DNA of 64,000 nt from Myxococcales bacterium (GTDB lineage Bacteria > Myxococcota_A > Polyangia > Polyangiales > Polyangiaceae), in assembly GCA_016706225.1 (NCBI GenBank), contig JADJKB010000003.1:806001-870000 (forward strand). Direction: 5' to 3'. Under the pieces are notes generated by a model that was given only the letters and a program-made list of their open reading frames with translations, had not been told where the DNA came from and searched no databases. The position numbers were made by a program, and so were the translations under genes. Below, piece by piece: positions 1 to 12,733 of the stretch (position 1 is the stretch's first letter; each line of letters opens with the position of its first letter).

Positions 1-1408
1 GCGCCCGCGTCGAGACGATGGCGGCGGCAAACGAGCGGCGGACTTCGTCGTTGTCGGACTTCGTAGGATCATCGACTGCGCTGCACAGAGCCAGCAAGAG
101 ACGCAACGCCGCATCCGGAGCGCGCGTCGCCAACCGCCTGAGACCGGTGCGGATGGGTTCGGTGACTGACTCCGCCGTGCCCTCCGGCACCGCACGACGG
201 TAGGCCTTCACGACCGACTCCGCGAAGCGCTCGTCGACGATGGATTCCGCCGCGACCCGCCGGGCGCGCGGCTTGGTCGAGGGTGACGGTCGTTCGATCT
301 CCGGCGCTGATGGAGCTCCGTCGCGGACGCGCGGGAGCGCCTCCGGTTCGCCCTCGATCAACTCGTCGATGTCGACCTCCTCTTCCCCCGTGAACTCGAC
401 CTCCACGTCGGACGAGAGCGCGACCTCGGCGACCGACGCCGTCTCGGGATGGGTGCCCACGACCGTCGCCTCCTCGTAGGGAGACGGCGGCGGTTTCGAC
501 CCTGTGTCCGTGCGCTCGGCGACGCCCGCGTCACCGATTTCTCGACGCAGCGCCTGGAGCTGCTCGAGCATGGCGCGCGCGTCCGGAAAGCGTCGCTGCG
601 GCTCGAAGGCCAGGGCCCGGTCGACCAACCGCACGAGCTTCAGCGGCGCCTTCGCCACCCGGGCGAGGGAGGGCGCCGGCCGGGTTGCCGCCCGGATCAG
701 CATCTCGCTGCCGGTGCCCGAGCCGTGCACGAGGCGGCCGCTGATCAGAAGAAAGATCAGCGCTCCCACCGCCCAGAGATCCGTCCGAGTATCGACCTCG
801 GACCAGCGACCGAGCGCTTGCTCCGGCGCCATGAAAGAGGGCGTGCCCATGATCACGCCGGTGCGCGTGTGACCTGTGTCGCGCTCCTGGTCCAGCATGC
901 GTGCGATGCCAAAGTCGAGCACCTTCACGTCGCCGTCCGATGTCAGGAAGATGTTCTCGGGTTTGATGTCCCGGTGGATGATGCCCCGCGGGTGCGCCTT
1001 GGTGAGCACCTGGAGCACACCTTCGGCGATGTGCAACGTGTCGCGAATGGTCAGTCGTCCACGGTGCGTGTCGAGCAACAGGTCGATGGATTGCCCCCGG
1101 AGCAGCTCCATCACGATGTAGGGCTCGCCGTCGTGGCTCGTGCCGTCTCCACGAATCGCAACCACGCCCGGATGTTCGATCTTGTTGGCGATGTAGGCTT
1201 CGCGGTTGAAGCGCGCGCGCACCGACGGGTTCTTCGCGAGGTGCGCGTGGATGAGCTTGATGGCCGCGCGCTCCCCGTTGCCGTCGACGGCCGCGTACAC
1301 CGCCGCCATGCCGCCGAGCCCCAGCAACTGCCGGAGCTGCCAGGTGCCGTCGATGACGGCGCCGAGGCGACGCTCGCAACGCAAGACCAGGTCGTCGTCA
1401 GACTGCAT
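1..1408 (-). CDS. Ser/Thr protein kinase, C-terminus cut by window edge
   Basis: Reading the minus strand from ATG at 1408 gives an uninterrupted frame that runs off the left edge. The N-terminal 270 or so residues form a Hanks-type kinase: Gly-rich loop LGLGGMAAVY near residue 30, ATP-binding Lys51 in AAIKL, catalytic HRDIKPEN at 145-152 and metal-binding DFG at 166-168, followed by a GTPSFMAPEQ activation segment. All catalytic residues are present, so it should be active. After the kinase comes an acidic, Pro/Glu-rich linker and then a helical segment; no transmembrane helix appears before the edge, so membrane anchoring cannot be judged. It is divergent from secA across a 251-bp gap. Its substrate is unknown. 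Confidence 0.9.
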   Translation of the reverse strand, partial: MQSDDDLVLRCERRLGAVIDGTWQLRQLLGLGGMAAVYAAVDGNGERAAIKLIHAHLAKNPSVRARFNREAYIANKIEHPGVVAIRGDGTSHDGEPYIVMELLRGQSIDLLLDTHRGRLTIRDTLHIAEGVLQVLTKAHPRGIIHRDIKPENIFLTSDGDVKVLDFGIARMLDQERDTGHTRTGVIMGTPSFMAPEQALGRWSEVDTRTDLWAVGALIFLLISGRLVHGSGTGSEMLIRAATRPAPSLARVAKAPLKLVRLVDRALAFEPQRRFPDARAMLEQLQALRREIGDAGVAERTDTGSKPPPSPYEEATVVGTHPETASVAEVALSSDVEVEFTGEEEVDIDELIEGEPEALPRVRDGAPSAPEIERPSPSTKPRARRVAAESIVDERFAESVVKAYRRAVPEGTAESVTEPIRTGLRRLATRAPDAALRLLLALCSAVDDPTKSDNDEVRRSFAAAIVSTRA

Positions 1409-1659
1409 CAGCGAACCCGGAATACTAGCCAGCCTGCACTGGCTGCATGAAAGGGTTCTTTGGTGCGGCGCCCGGAACTCCGCCAATCCAGCGTCTAAGT
1501 CCCCGTAATAGCGGCGTTCCACGGCCAGCAGGGGCCCCCATCCAGGAGAATTCCCATTCCTCCTAGCGTGCTCCGCCACGAGGCATTAGTTTCCTCCGAC
1601 TTTTCCCGGTCTCCCGACGCCGTTGGGGCGCTCGTCTCGGGCCAATAAAGAGAGTCTGG

Positions 1660-4803
<3,144 letters not shown>

Positions 4804-4972
4804 AGCTTCAGCGCGCGGGGCGCGTTCGAGCGGCGTTGGTTTTGTGTCGACGCACGTGCACATCGTGCGCCCACCAGGAGCCACGTGCGTCCATTCGGGG
4901 ACAACTGCCCGACAGCACGGGGCTCCTCACTCCGTGCTTGAAAAGCGCGCCCGCGCCGGTACCTTCCTGATC

Positions 4973-6220
4973 ATGCGGCGTACTCCCGAGCGTCTCTGGT
5001 CTTTCTGGATCGTCGCGACGTGCAGCGCAGCACTCGCCGCCTGTGCACAGTCCGAAGGGGCCGGAGGCGGCGCGGGCGCGGGTGCCTTTGCCGGGGTCGG
5101 CGCAACGGGGAACACAGGCGGCGGTTTTTCGGGTGGCGGTACCGGTGCCGGGGGCAGCGCAGCGAGCGGAGGCGTGGGCAATCAGGGCGGCGCAGCGGGT
5201 AGCGCGGCGGGCGCGGCGGGCACTGCCGGAAGTGGCGGCACGACGAGCGGCGGTGGTGGCAGCGGCGCGAGCGGGGGAGCGGGCGCGGGCGGAGGTGCGG
5301 CGTCGGGCGGCACCACGTCAGGCGGCGGCAACAGTGGCACGGGCGGAAGCGCAGCAACCGGGGGAACCTCGGGCGGGGGCGGCACGGGTGGTGTCGCGCC
5401 GAAGAGCAACTGCTGCGAGAGCACACCCTTCGTGCCCGGCTGCACCAACTCGACGATCCAAGCTTGTGTGTGCGCGCAAGATGCCTACTGCTGCAGCCAG
5501 GACTGGGACGCAAAGTGCGCGGGCGAGACCTTGCTCTTCAAGTGTGGAACCTGTCCGACTCCGGCGAACTGTTGCAGCGCAGGCAAGTGCCTCAGCGACG
5601 CGGTGATCGAGTGCGTCGGCAAGAGTGACTCGACCTGCCTCACGACCTGGAGCGCGGGCTGCGCAGCCAAGGTCGCGAGCCTCGGCTGTGGGACCTGCGG
5701 CACGACGACGACGCCCGAGGTCTGGATCAACGAGCTGCACTACGACAACGCCAGCACCGACGCCGGCGAAGGCGTCGAGGTGGCGGGAACGGCGGGCACC
5801 GACGTGTCGGGCTACACCCTGGTCTTCTACAACGGAGCTCCCGGACAGCTGAAGCAGTACATGACCAAGACCCTGGCTGGTGTGATCCCGAATCAGAAGA
5901 ACGGCTTCGGCACCATCTGGACCGCCGCAATCAACATCCAGAACGGCGGCGTCGACGGCACGCCGGAGCCCGATGGCGTGGCGCTCGCGGACAAGGCGGG
6001 CAAGGTCATCCAGTTCTTGTCCTACGAGGGCAAGCTCACGCCGACCGACGGACCTGCGAGCGGCATGCTGTCGGTCGACATCGGCAAGAGTGAGCTCTCG
6101 ACCTCGCCCGCAGGGCAGTCGTTGCAGCTCACCGGCACCGGCAAGAAGTACTCTGACTTCACCTGGACCGGCCCGGTCACGGCGACGCCCGGCCAACCGA
6201 ATGGCGGCCAGGCGTTCTGA
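4973..6220 (+). CDS. Gly/Ala/Ser-rich lipoprotein with Cys cluster and lamin-tail-like domain
   Basis: The frame stays open far upstream, but ATG 4973 begins a clear lipoprotein signal (MRRTPERLWSFWIVA... ending LAAC), so this start is chosen; product 415 residues. After the lipidated Cys comes about 120 residues of almost pure Gly, Ala, Ser and Thr, a flexible stalk typical of myxobacterial surface proteins. Next is a Cys-rich block with about 20 cysteines (CCES..., CCSQDWDAKC, FKCGTCP, CCSAGKC) probably forming disulfides. The last 170 residues begin VWINELHYDN and have the look of a lamin-tail (LTD) beta-sandwich, found in secreted bacterial proteins and nucleases. No catalytic domain is seen. 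Likely role is surface adhesion or scaffolding; this is inference. Confidence 0.85.
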   Translation: MRRTPERLWSFWIVATCSAALAACAQSEGAGGGAGAGAFAGVGATGNTGGGFSGGGTGAGGSAASGGVGNQGGAAGSAAGAAGTAGSGGTTSGGGGSGASGGAGAGGGAASGGTTSGGGNSGTGGSAATGGTSGGGGTGGVAPKSNCCESTPFVPGCTNSTIQACVCAQDAYCCSQDWDAKCAGETLLFKCGTCPTPANCCSAGKCLSDAVIECVGKSDSTCLTTWSAGCAAKVASLGCGTCGTTTTPEVWINELHYDNASTDAGEGVEVAGTAGTDVSGYTLVFYNGAPGQLKQYMTKTLAGVIPNQKNGFGTIWTAAINIQNGGVDGTPEPDGVALADKAGKVIQFLSYEGKLTPTDGPASGMLSVDIGKSELSTSPAGQSLQLTGTGKKYSDFTWTGPVTATPGQPNGGQAF

Positions 6221-6238
6221 TCTGAGCCGAGCGCTCAA

Positions 6239-7015
6239 TCATTCAGCGTCGTCATCGTCGCCGTCGTCGTCATCGCCGTGCCTCCGCTTCATCGGTGCGA
6301 GCTTGCCGCTCTCCTTCGCGGCGCGTAGCTCGTCGAAGGTGACCTTGCCATCCTTGTCGGCGTCCGCGACGCTGATGTGCGCCCACATTTCAGCGCCGGC
6401 TTCCTCTGCGCTCAGGGCACCGTCCTGATTCGCGTCGAGCTTCTGCATCATCCTACCGCGCCCGCCGGGACCTTGACCTGGGCCGCCGGGACCGCGCCCA
6501 CCGCGACCCCAACCGCCGCCCCGCGGGGGCCGCAGCTTGCCTGACTTCATGGCCTCCGCGAGCTCCGGCTCGGTGACCTTGCCGTCCTTGTTCGCGTCGG
6601 CGTCACTCAGGTGTTTCCAGCGGCGTTCACCGATTTCGTCACTGGTGAGCGCTCCGTCTTTGTTGCTGTCCATGCGCGCGAAATGCTCCTTCTGCATCTG
6701 TTTTGCATGGGCTCGCAGCTCGTCGGCAGACAACTTGCTGTCGCCGTTTGTGTCTGCCTTGCCCAGCCACTTCTGCAAGCGCGGGGGCAACTCGGATACC
6801 TCGAGCACTCCGTCCTTGTTGGCATCGAAGCGCTTGATGAGCTCGCTCGGATCGGGACCCGCGTTCGCGGCGCTCTGGGTGTCGTTCTTGGCCGTCGCGG
6901 CCGGGGCCTGACTGGTGTCGGGATTCGCGGTGTGGTCAGCGGCGCCGGCGCAAGCGACGGCCGTCAACGCCACGAGGCTACTGAGCAAAAAACGGCGAGT
7001 CGAAGGCGATTTCAT
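6239..7015 (-). CDS. EF-hand lipoprotein with six Ca-binding loops
   Basis: 258 residues from ATG 7015. An N-terminal signal ends in VAC (Cys22), consistent with a lipoprotein. Six canonical 12-residue EF loops start at residues 64, 88, 116, 140, 194 and 218; each has Asp at positions 1, 3 and 5, Gly at 6 and Glu at 12 (for example DANKDGVLEVSE). They group as three pairs. Between loops 4 and 5 lies a Gly/Arg/Pro-rich linker (about 162-190), and the C-terminus is an Asp run (DDDDGDDDD). Expected role is periplasmic or surface calcium binding or sensing. It converges with the 4973-6220 gene across an 18-bp gap. Confidence 0.93.
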   Translation of the reverse strand: MKSPSTRRFLLSSLVALTAVACAGAADHTANPDTSQAPAATAKNDTQSAANAGPDPSELIKRFDANKDGVLEVSELPPRLQKWLGKADTNGDSKLSADELRAHAKQMQKEHFARMDSNKDGALTSDEIGERRWKHLSDADANKDGKVTEPELAEAMKSGKLRPPRGGGWGRGGRGPGGPGQGPGGRGRMMQKLDANQDGALSAEEAGAEMWAHISVADADKDGKVTFDELRAAKESGKLAPMKRRHGDDDDGDDDDAE

Positions 7016-7120
7016 GGGGGTGGGGGTCTCCGGTTCGAGGGATGGACGCCGTGCAGGCGCCCATCCCTACGGGCTGCGGAAGTTTTCTTCGTGGAGGTGG
7101 AGTCGAAGGCCCGCGCCTGA

Positions 7121-7921
7121 CTAGCGCCCGAAAGACACCAGGAGCGCCACACCCAGCGCGATGCGGTACAGCGAAAACAGCGTGAAGCGGTGGGTCTGGA
7201 TGTAGCCGAGCAACCAACGCACGACCACGAAGGCGGTCACACCGGAGACACCGAACGCAACGCCGAGCGAAGCCCAGTTCTCGCCGCCAAGCCCAGCGTG
7301 TTTGACGGCGCGCAAGAGCTCGAACGCCGTCGCCGCGAACATGGTCGGGATCCCCACCAGAAATGCGAACTCGGTGGCCGCGACGCGGCTGCTCGTTCCG
7401 AACAAGAGTGCCGCGAAGATCGCCGCCGCCGAGCGCGACGTCCCGGGAAATACTCCCGCCACCACTTGCGCAGCACCAACCAGGAGCGCGACCGACCAGC
7501 TGATCTCGACAACCTCGCCGTCAGGTGGTGCACGCCGCGCCGCCACCTGTTCTGCTCCGAGCATTATCACGCCACCCAAGAGGAGCGCCCAGGCAACCGG
7601 CCCCAGCGCCTCCGGTAACTTGAGGCCGAGCGCCTTGGCCACCAGACCGAGCACCGCGGTCACGCCAAATGACGCCGCGAGCTTGAGTGCGTAGTCGCGA
7701 TTGTCTCGTTCACGAAAGCCGACGAGCAGCTGCCACAGACGACGGCGATAGATCAGCACGACGGCGACGATCGCCGCAGCCTGGATCGCAATGTTGAACA
7801 GGTCGGAGCGAGCTCCCAGCCAGCGTTCGGCGATGAGCAGATGGCCCGTGCTCGAGATCGGCAAGAACTCCGTCACACCCTCGATGACACCGAGCAAAAA
7901 GGCGGCGAGCAGATCGTTCAT
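7121..7921 (-). CDS. uppP: Undecaprenyl-diphosphatase UppP (BacA family)
   Basis: Integral inner-membrane phosphatase that dephosphorylates undecaprenyl diphosphate, recycling the lipid carrier for peptidoglycan and surface polysaccharides. 266 residues, the normal family length, starting MNDLLAAFLLGVIEGVTEF at ATG 7921. Family signatures are EGVTEFLPISSTGHL near the N-terminus and PGTSRSAAAI in the second half, which carry the catalytic Glu, Ser and Arg. About eight hydrophobic segments are visible. It sits between the EF-hand lipoprotein and the large kinase regulator on the same strand, with no obvious functional link. Confidence 0.96.
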   Translation of the reverse strand: MNDLLAAFLLGVIEGVTEFLPISSTGHLLIAERWLGARSDLFNIAIQAAAIVAVVLIYRRRLWQLLVGFRERDNRDYALKLAASFGVTAVLGLVAKALGLKLPEALGPVAWALLLGGVIMLGAEQVAARRAPPDGEVVEISWSVALLVGAAQVVAGVFPGTSRSAAAIFAALLFGTSSRVAATEFAFLVGIPTMFAATAFELLRAVKHAGLGGENWASLGVAFGVSGVTAFVVVRWLLGYIQTHRFTLFSLYRIALGVALLVSFGR

Positions 7922-7990
7922 GTGAGGGGCGCCGGCAGCAAGACTCGGCGCATCTTGTCAGATTGTTCGAGCGCGGGTGAAACTTTGGGG

Positions 7991-10900
7991 CTAGCCCGCC
8001 GACTGCGCCAACAGCCTCAGCCGCCGATGGGCGACGACACGCTCGAAGAACGCTCGCCGCCCCTCCTCGGTGTCGATGGGCCGGGCGCGCTCATCCAGTC
8101 GCAGACACGCACGCGCGGCCGCCTCGCGCGCTCCAACCTCATCGCCGCTCTGCAGGAGAGCCTCCGCGAGGGAGAGGCGGACCAACGCCTCTCCGTCGGC
8201 GATGGAACCGGCGGCGTCCAGGTCCGAGTTAGCCCGCCGTGCCGTCGCCAGGCTCTGCTCACGCTGCCCGCACGCGAGCTGCGCCCGCGCCAGCGTGCCC
8301 ATGGCTTGAATGCGCGTGGGGGGAACGTGGGCGAGAACCAAAACGGCTCGCTCCGCCTCCGTGGCGGCACCGACCGCGTCTCCTTCGGCCAGCAACAGCT
8401 CAGCCAGGTGATTGTGCGCGCCACCTTCCATGCGTTTGTCACCCTGGGCGCGGAGCTCGTGGATGGCATCCTCGAGCAGCGCGCGCGCCTCCTGGAAGTT
8501 GCCGAGGTGAGTCAGCGCCGCACCGAGGTTGTTCTTCGCTGAGGCGGTCACGTTTCGTACCCCGATGCGAGTGCCGAGCCGAAGGGTCTCTCGCAGCCCC
8601 TCCACCGCGCGCTCGTACATGCCCAGCTCGATGCAGGCGTGGCTGGCGTTGTGCCGGTGAATCGCCGTTGTGCGAAGGTCGCCGGCGGCCTCGCAGGCCT
8701 CGGCCGCGCGCTCGGAGAGCTGGCGATACTCCCAGGTGAACCCCTTGTAGAGAGCGCGCGCGGCGAGACTCGCCTGCCACCGCGCCTGGGCGCTCGGGAA
8801 GTGTTTCAGTGTCGGCGCCCAGCTGCCAATGCGGTCGATGATGGCGTCGGCAAGCTCGTAGTCACCAATCTGCACCATGGCGGTCGCGATCCGGCAGCTC
8901 GACATCAACGCACCCACTCCCGCGCGGTCACACCAGCCTTCGTCGAGGAAACGTCGCGCCATGCGGCGCTCGGTGTCGACGTCGCCGGAGCGGTGACTGG
9001 ACACGGTCAACATCGAAGCCGCAGCGAACCACGCTTCGCTCCCGTCTTCCAGCAGCGAGAGTGCTCGCTCGCCATGCACTTGTGCGTCCGCATGCCGGCC
9101 GAGCCAGTAGACCACCTCCCCCTCCAGCAAGGTCAGCTCTCCCAGGACACGCTGGTCTGACGGCAGCGCGGTCGCGAGCTCGAGCGAGCGCGCCGCGGCC
9201 CGCGCAGCGGCGGCGAGGTCGTTGCCTGCAAACGCCTCCTCCGCCGCCGTCCGACACCAGGTCAGCGCCCTCGCAGGTTGCCCGCCACGATCGAAGTGCT
9301 GAGCCAGCATCAGCGCGTCCGGCTCGCCGTTTTCTTCCAGCCAGCCTCCGGCCAGACGGTGCCCGCGCTCGGCGTCCTCAGGCGTCAGCATGGCGTGGGC
9401 TGCTTCACGGATCATCGCGTGTCGGAAGACGTGCTCACTCACACCCGGAAAGCGGCTGCTTGGACGGGCCGTGACCATCTCCCGCTCGGCCAGCATGACC
9501 AGCCACTCCTTGACCTCTTCCGGCTCCTGCTCACTGCCGAGCAGGCAGGCCACGCCGGCATCCCAGAACACGCCGCCAAATACACTCGCAGCGCGCAGCA
9601 CTCGGCGAGCCCCGTCGGGCAACGACTCGAGGCGCGACTGAACCATTGCCAGTACCGTCTCTGGCAGCTTCTCCAGTTCCCCGCCGGCCACGGCCCGGAT
9701 CAGCTCCTCGAGATAGAACGCATTGCCGTCTGCGCGCTCCACGATGCGCGCGAGGGTGTCGGCGCCGACCTCTGGGCCGAGCACCTCACGGACCAGTTTC
9801 TCGGATGCCTTGCGCGTCAGGCCGCCAATGCTGATCTCCGTCAGCTCGCGCTGCGACCAGAGACCTGGGAAGGCGTCCCGGACCTCGGGCCGCGCGAGCG
9901 CGAGCACCATCAATGGAAGGGCCTTGGCCACGCGGAGTGCCGCATCCAACAGGTTCACGCTGGGCAGATCACCCCAGTGAAGATCCTCGATCACGATCAG
10001 GAGCGGACCGCGCCCGCACTCGGCGACAATCACATCCTCGAAGGCCCGGCGCAGCTGATCTCCCATCAAGACGGGATCGCGGCGCGCTTCGGCCAGCTGC
10101 TCGTCGTCCTCGGAGAGCGCCGCTACACGGGCGAGCTCCCCCAGAAATCCGGTCAGCCGCAGGCGATCCGTGGCTGGAAACCGCTGCGCGACCCAGGCTT
10201 CGAGGCGCGCGCGGCTCTCGGTCTTGGGCTCGCCGTCGAGCACACCCAATTCGCGCCGGAGCACCTGGGACACTAGACCGAACGGAGAGCCTGCGCTCAT
10301 CGGATCACCGCGCGCGGTCCACACTCTTGGCGGCTCGTCGCGGCGCGCGGCACGGCGCGCGATATCGTACCTAATGCGGGACTTGCCGATGCCCGCCGGA
10401 CCGACGACGAGTGCTGCCCGCGCGATGGGCTCCGCGATGCTCTCGTCGAGCAGACCTTCCAGGAACCTGAGCTCTCGCTCCCGCCCCACGGTCGTGGTTG
10501 GGCGCCCGAGCAGCTTGCGAGACGTATCGGCGACACGCTCCCCTAGGAGCACACAGCCTCCGGTAACCTCGAAGCGCCCGTCGAGGAGCCCGGCGGTCAC
10601 GTCACAGAGTGCGATCCCCGCGCCGCTCGTGGGTGCCGATGGCAGCAGCTCGGCTGCGCGATCGATGACCTCACCGACGGGGAACGAACCAGCGACGACT
10701 CCGCGGCCCGTCGCCAAGGCCATCGGCGCAGTCGGCAAGAGCGTCCGGAGCGAGAGCGCACAGCGGGCGGCGCGCATGCCCAGATCCGTGGCCGACCCAC
10801 CTCGAGTGCCGGTAGCCGCCGTCAACATCACTGCCATCGAGCCGCTGCGCAACGGCTCGAGCCGTCCCCCGAACGTGGAGATGAGCTTGCGCGCCTCGCG

Positions 10901-11932
10901 CACGATTCGCCCCGATGCACGACCGTCGGCGCGGGTGGGCACGTCGCTCGTTTCGCTCGGCGTGCCAGAACCGACCGACTCGAAAGCGCTGGAACCCCAC
11001 TCGGAGGCATCATCGGATGCCACACCGCTCGCCAGGAGCACCGCCACGAGCTTCTGCTCCGTACCGGTCAGCGCTTCTTCCGCGGACGGAGCCAAGGTCT
11101 TTGGTGCGCCGGGCTCGAGCGTGATTGCACCGAGTGCGCTCACCACCGCGCCCGCATTCGGCGGGCGTCCCACCGGCTCTCTGGCCAAGAGCGCTGCAAG
11201 CAGCTCGTCGAGCTGGCGCGGGAGCTCCGGCCGCAACGACCTCAAGCGTGGGGCGTCGTCCAGCACGAGCTTCGCGAGCACCGCGACCGCACCACCCCCC
11301 GCAAACGGCGGGCGCCCCGTCAGGCAATGAAACAGCACCGCGCCGAGGGCAAACACGTCGGCCCGTGCGTCGAGTGTCCGCAGCCCCTTGGCTTGTTCCG
11401 GCGCCATGTAGCCCACCGTGCCGAGCACCGCCCCGGTGCGAGTCATGACCGCCGAGGCCTCCGTCATGTGAGCGATGCCGAAGTCGAGCAGCTTGACGCG
11501 ATCGATGCGCGAGTCGAGCAAGATCACGTTCGCGGGTTTGATGTCACGGTGCACGATGCCGCGGCCGTGGGCGGCGCTCAGCGCGTCGGCCAATCGCGAG
11601 ACGACCTCGACCGAGTCCTCATCGGTCAAGCGAGTACGACGGAGGCGTGCGCTCAGGGTCTCACCATCCAGCCAGTCCATTGCGATGTAGGACTGCCCAT
11701 CGGGCGTCGTGCCGTGAGCGACGTGTCGCACGATGCCCGGGTGATCGAGCTCGGCGAGCAGCCGGGCCTCGCGCAAGAACCGCTCGGTGTTGCCATCGCC
11801 GATCAGAAGCTTGAGCGCGACCAGTTTTCCAGTGAGCAGATCTCGGGCGCGGAACACCTGGCCCATGCCCCCTGCTCCAGCAAACCGCTCGACCTCGAAG
11901 CGGTCCGCGAGGACGTCCGCGATCTTCAACAC
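7991..11932 (-). CDS. Ser/Thr kinase fused to cyclase-like, AAA ATPase and TPR domains
   Basis: A 1313-residue signalling protein from ATG 11932. Order of domains: Hanks kinase at 10-270 (AGAGGMGQVF loop, Lys41, HRDIKPAN at 128-135, DFG at 150-152); a stretch at about 290-470 resembling a class III nucleotidyl cyclase fold (EQKLVAVLLA, ALATGRGVVAG) but without recognisable metal-binding aspartates; a STAND/AAA ATPase beginning GRERELRFLEGLL with P-loop VVGPAGIGKSR and Walker B LLIVIEDLHW; then helical TPR-type repeats to the end. This architecture matches PknK-like kinases. The ATPase-TPR part is expected to sense a ligand or partner and control the kinase. No transmembrane segment, so cytoplasmic. 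Confidence 0.95.
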   Translation of the reverse strand: MLKIADVLADRFEVERFAGAGGMGQVFRARDLLTGKLVALKLLIGDGNTERFLREARLLAELDHPGIVRHVAHGTTPDGQSYIAMDWLDGETLSARLRRTRLTDEDSVEVVSRLADALSAAHGRGIVHRDIKPANVILLDSRIDRVKLLDFGIAHMTEASAVMTRTGAVLGTVGYMAPEQAKGLRTLDARADVFALGAVLFHCLTGRPPFAGGGAVAVLAKLVLDDAPRLRSLRPELPRQLDELLAALLAREPVGRPPNAGAVVSALGAITLEPGAPKTLAPSAEEALTGTEQKLVAVLLASGVASDDASEWGSSAFESVGSGTPSETSDVPTRADGRASGRIVREARKLISTFGGRLEPLRSGSMAVMLTAATGTRGGSATDLGMRAARCALSLRTLLPTAPMALATGRGVVAGSFPVGEVIDRAAELLPSAPTSGAGIALCDVTAGLLDGRFEVTGGCVLLGERVADTSRKLLGRPTTTVGRERELRFLEGLLDESIAEPIARAALVVGPAGIGKSRIRYDIARRAARRDEPPRVWTARGDPMSAGSPFGLVSQVLRRELGVLDGEPKTESRARLEAWVAQRFPATDRLRLTGFLGELARVAALSEDDEQLAEARRDPVLMGDQLRRAFEDVIVAECGRGPLLIVIEDLHWGDLPSVNLLDAALRVAKALPLMVLALARPEVRDAFPGLWSQRELTEISIGGLTRKASEKLVREVLGPEVGADTLARIVERADGNAFYLEELIRAVAGGELEKLPETVLAMVQSRLESLPDGARRVLRAASVFGGVFWDAGVACLLGSEQEPEEVKEWLVMLAEREMVTARPSSRFPGVSEHVFRHAMIREAAHAMLTPEDAERGHRLAGGWLEENGEPDALMLAQHFDRGGQPARALTWCRTAAEEAFAGNDLAAAARAAARSLELATALPSDQRVLGELTLLEGEVVYWLGRHADAQVHGERALSLLEDGSEAWFAAASMLTVSSHRSGDVDTERRMARRFLDEGWCDRAGVGALMSSCRIATAMVQIGDYELADAIIDRIGSWAPTLKHFPSAQARWQASLAARALYKGFTWEYRQLSERAAEACEAAGDLRTTAIHRHNASHACIELGMYERAVEGLRETLRLGTRIGVRNVTASAKNNLGAALTHLGNFQEARALLEDAIHELRAQGDKRMEGGAHNHLAELLLAEGDAVGAATEAERAVLVLAHVPPTRIQAMGTLARAQLACGQREQSLATARRANSDLDAAGSIADGEALVRLSLAEALLQSGDEVGAREAAARACLRLDERARPIDTEEGRRAFFERVVAHRRLRLLAQSAG

Positions 11933-12029
11933 CCGACGGCAGTATAGCGTGAGTGGGCCAGCGCCGGCGGAGTGTGCACGCTTGCGAGATATGCGGCTTG
12001 TGGGCGGGAAACCGGCCCGCTCGGCGACG

Positions 12030-12722
12030 CTACTTCGAGCGCAGCGTGATGGGCGCGCTCACCGAGATGTTGGCGCCGCTCACGGTCAGCGTGTATTTGC
12101 CGGCCTGCAGCGTGCGTTGTTTCTTGCCGAGCGGAGGGGGTTGTTCCGAACCGGCAAGCACTGGCGAACTGCTCTCGTGCTCCCACTTCATGCTCTCGCC
12201 CTTCGCGATGACCAGCCACCGCGGTGGCACGTAGGCTTGGCTGCAACCAATGGCCGAGCGGTCCTCTTTGTAGGTGGTGCCATGACCGCGGAAGGTCACC
12301 CGGAAGGCAAACGCACCGCAGCCGTTGCTCGCGCCCGGGAGTGAGAATGCGTGGTCGTGATCGTCGACGTTGACGAGCTCGATCGGGATCGCCTCGCCGA
12401 CCACGACTGACTCCGGGAGGCGAAGCTCCATCTTGGCTGTCGCTGCCGTCGGCTCGGCAGGTGGCGGTGGAGCCGGAACCGGAGGCGGCGTGGGGGACGG
12501 GACCGCCGATGCCGAAGTGCTCTGGGGGAGTGGCGGGTCTGGCGGAGACCTGGCTGCGCTGATGGCAGCCAGCGGTCCGCTCTCGTTCTTCGTGGGTCGC
12601 GCTGGCGTGCCTTCACCCTGGACCGGCGTTGGCGCCGCACACGCCAGCCCGTTGGTCGCAATCAAGAACAACAAACCGAGCTCGACCCACTCGCTCGCCC
12701 GGATCCCTTCTTGTGCTGGCAC
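12030..12722 (-). CDS. Lipoprotein with Pro-rich linker and beta-sandwich-like C-terminus
   Basis: The open frame extends upstream, but GTG 12722 has a well-spaced GAGGGAG ribosome site and starts a hydrophobic signal ending in GLAC, so 230 residues is preferred. A Pro/Ala/Thr-rich linker follows; the last 130 residues (KMELRLPESVVVGEAIPIELVN onward in outline) look like an Ig-like beta domain that ends in a K(Y)TLTVSGANI strand. It begins 11 bp after the stop of the next upstream lipoprotein gene, so the two are probably cotranscribed. No enzymatic motif is seen; family not recognised. Confidence 0.8.
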   Translation of the reverse strand: MPAQEGIRASEWVELGLLFLIATNGLACAAPTPVQGEGTPARPTKNESGPLAAISAARSPPDPPLPQSTSASAVPSPTPPPVPAPPPPAEPTAATAKMELRLPESVVVGEAIPIELVNVDDHDHAFSLPGASNGCGAFAFRVTFRGHGTTYKEDRSAIGCSQAYVPPRWLVIAKGESMKWEHESSSPVLAGSEQPPPLGKKQRTLQAGKYTLTVSGANISVSAPITLRSK

Positions 12723-12733
12723 GATGCGCTCCC

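Noticed and set aside
12225..12247. TGGCACG followed by CTTGG, resembling a sigma-54 promoter
   Set aside because: It lies inside a coding gene, and the second half does not match the TTGC element.
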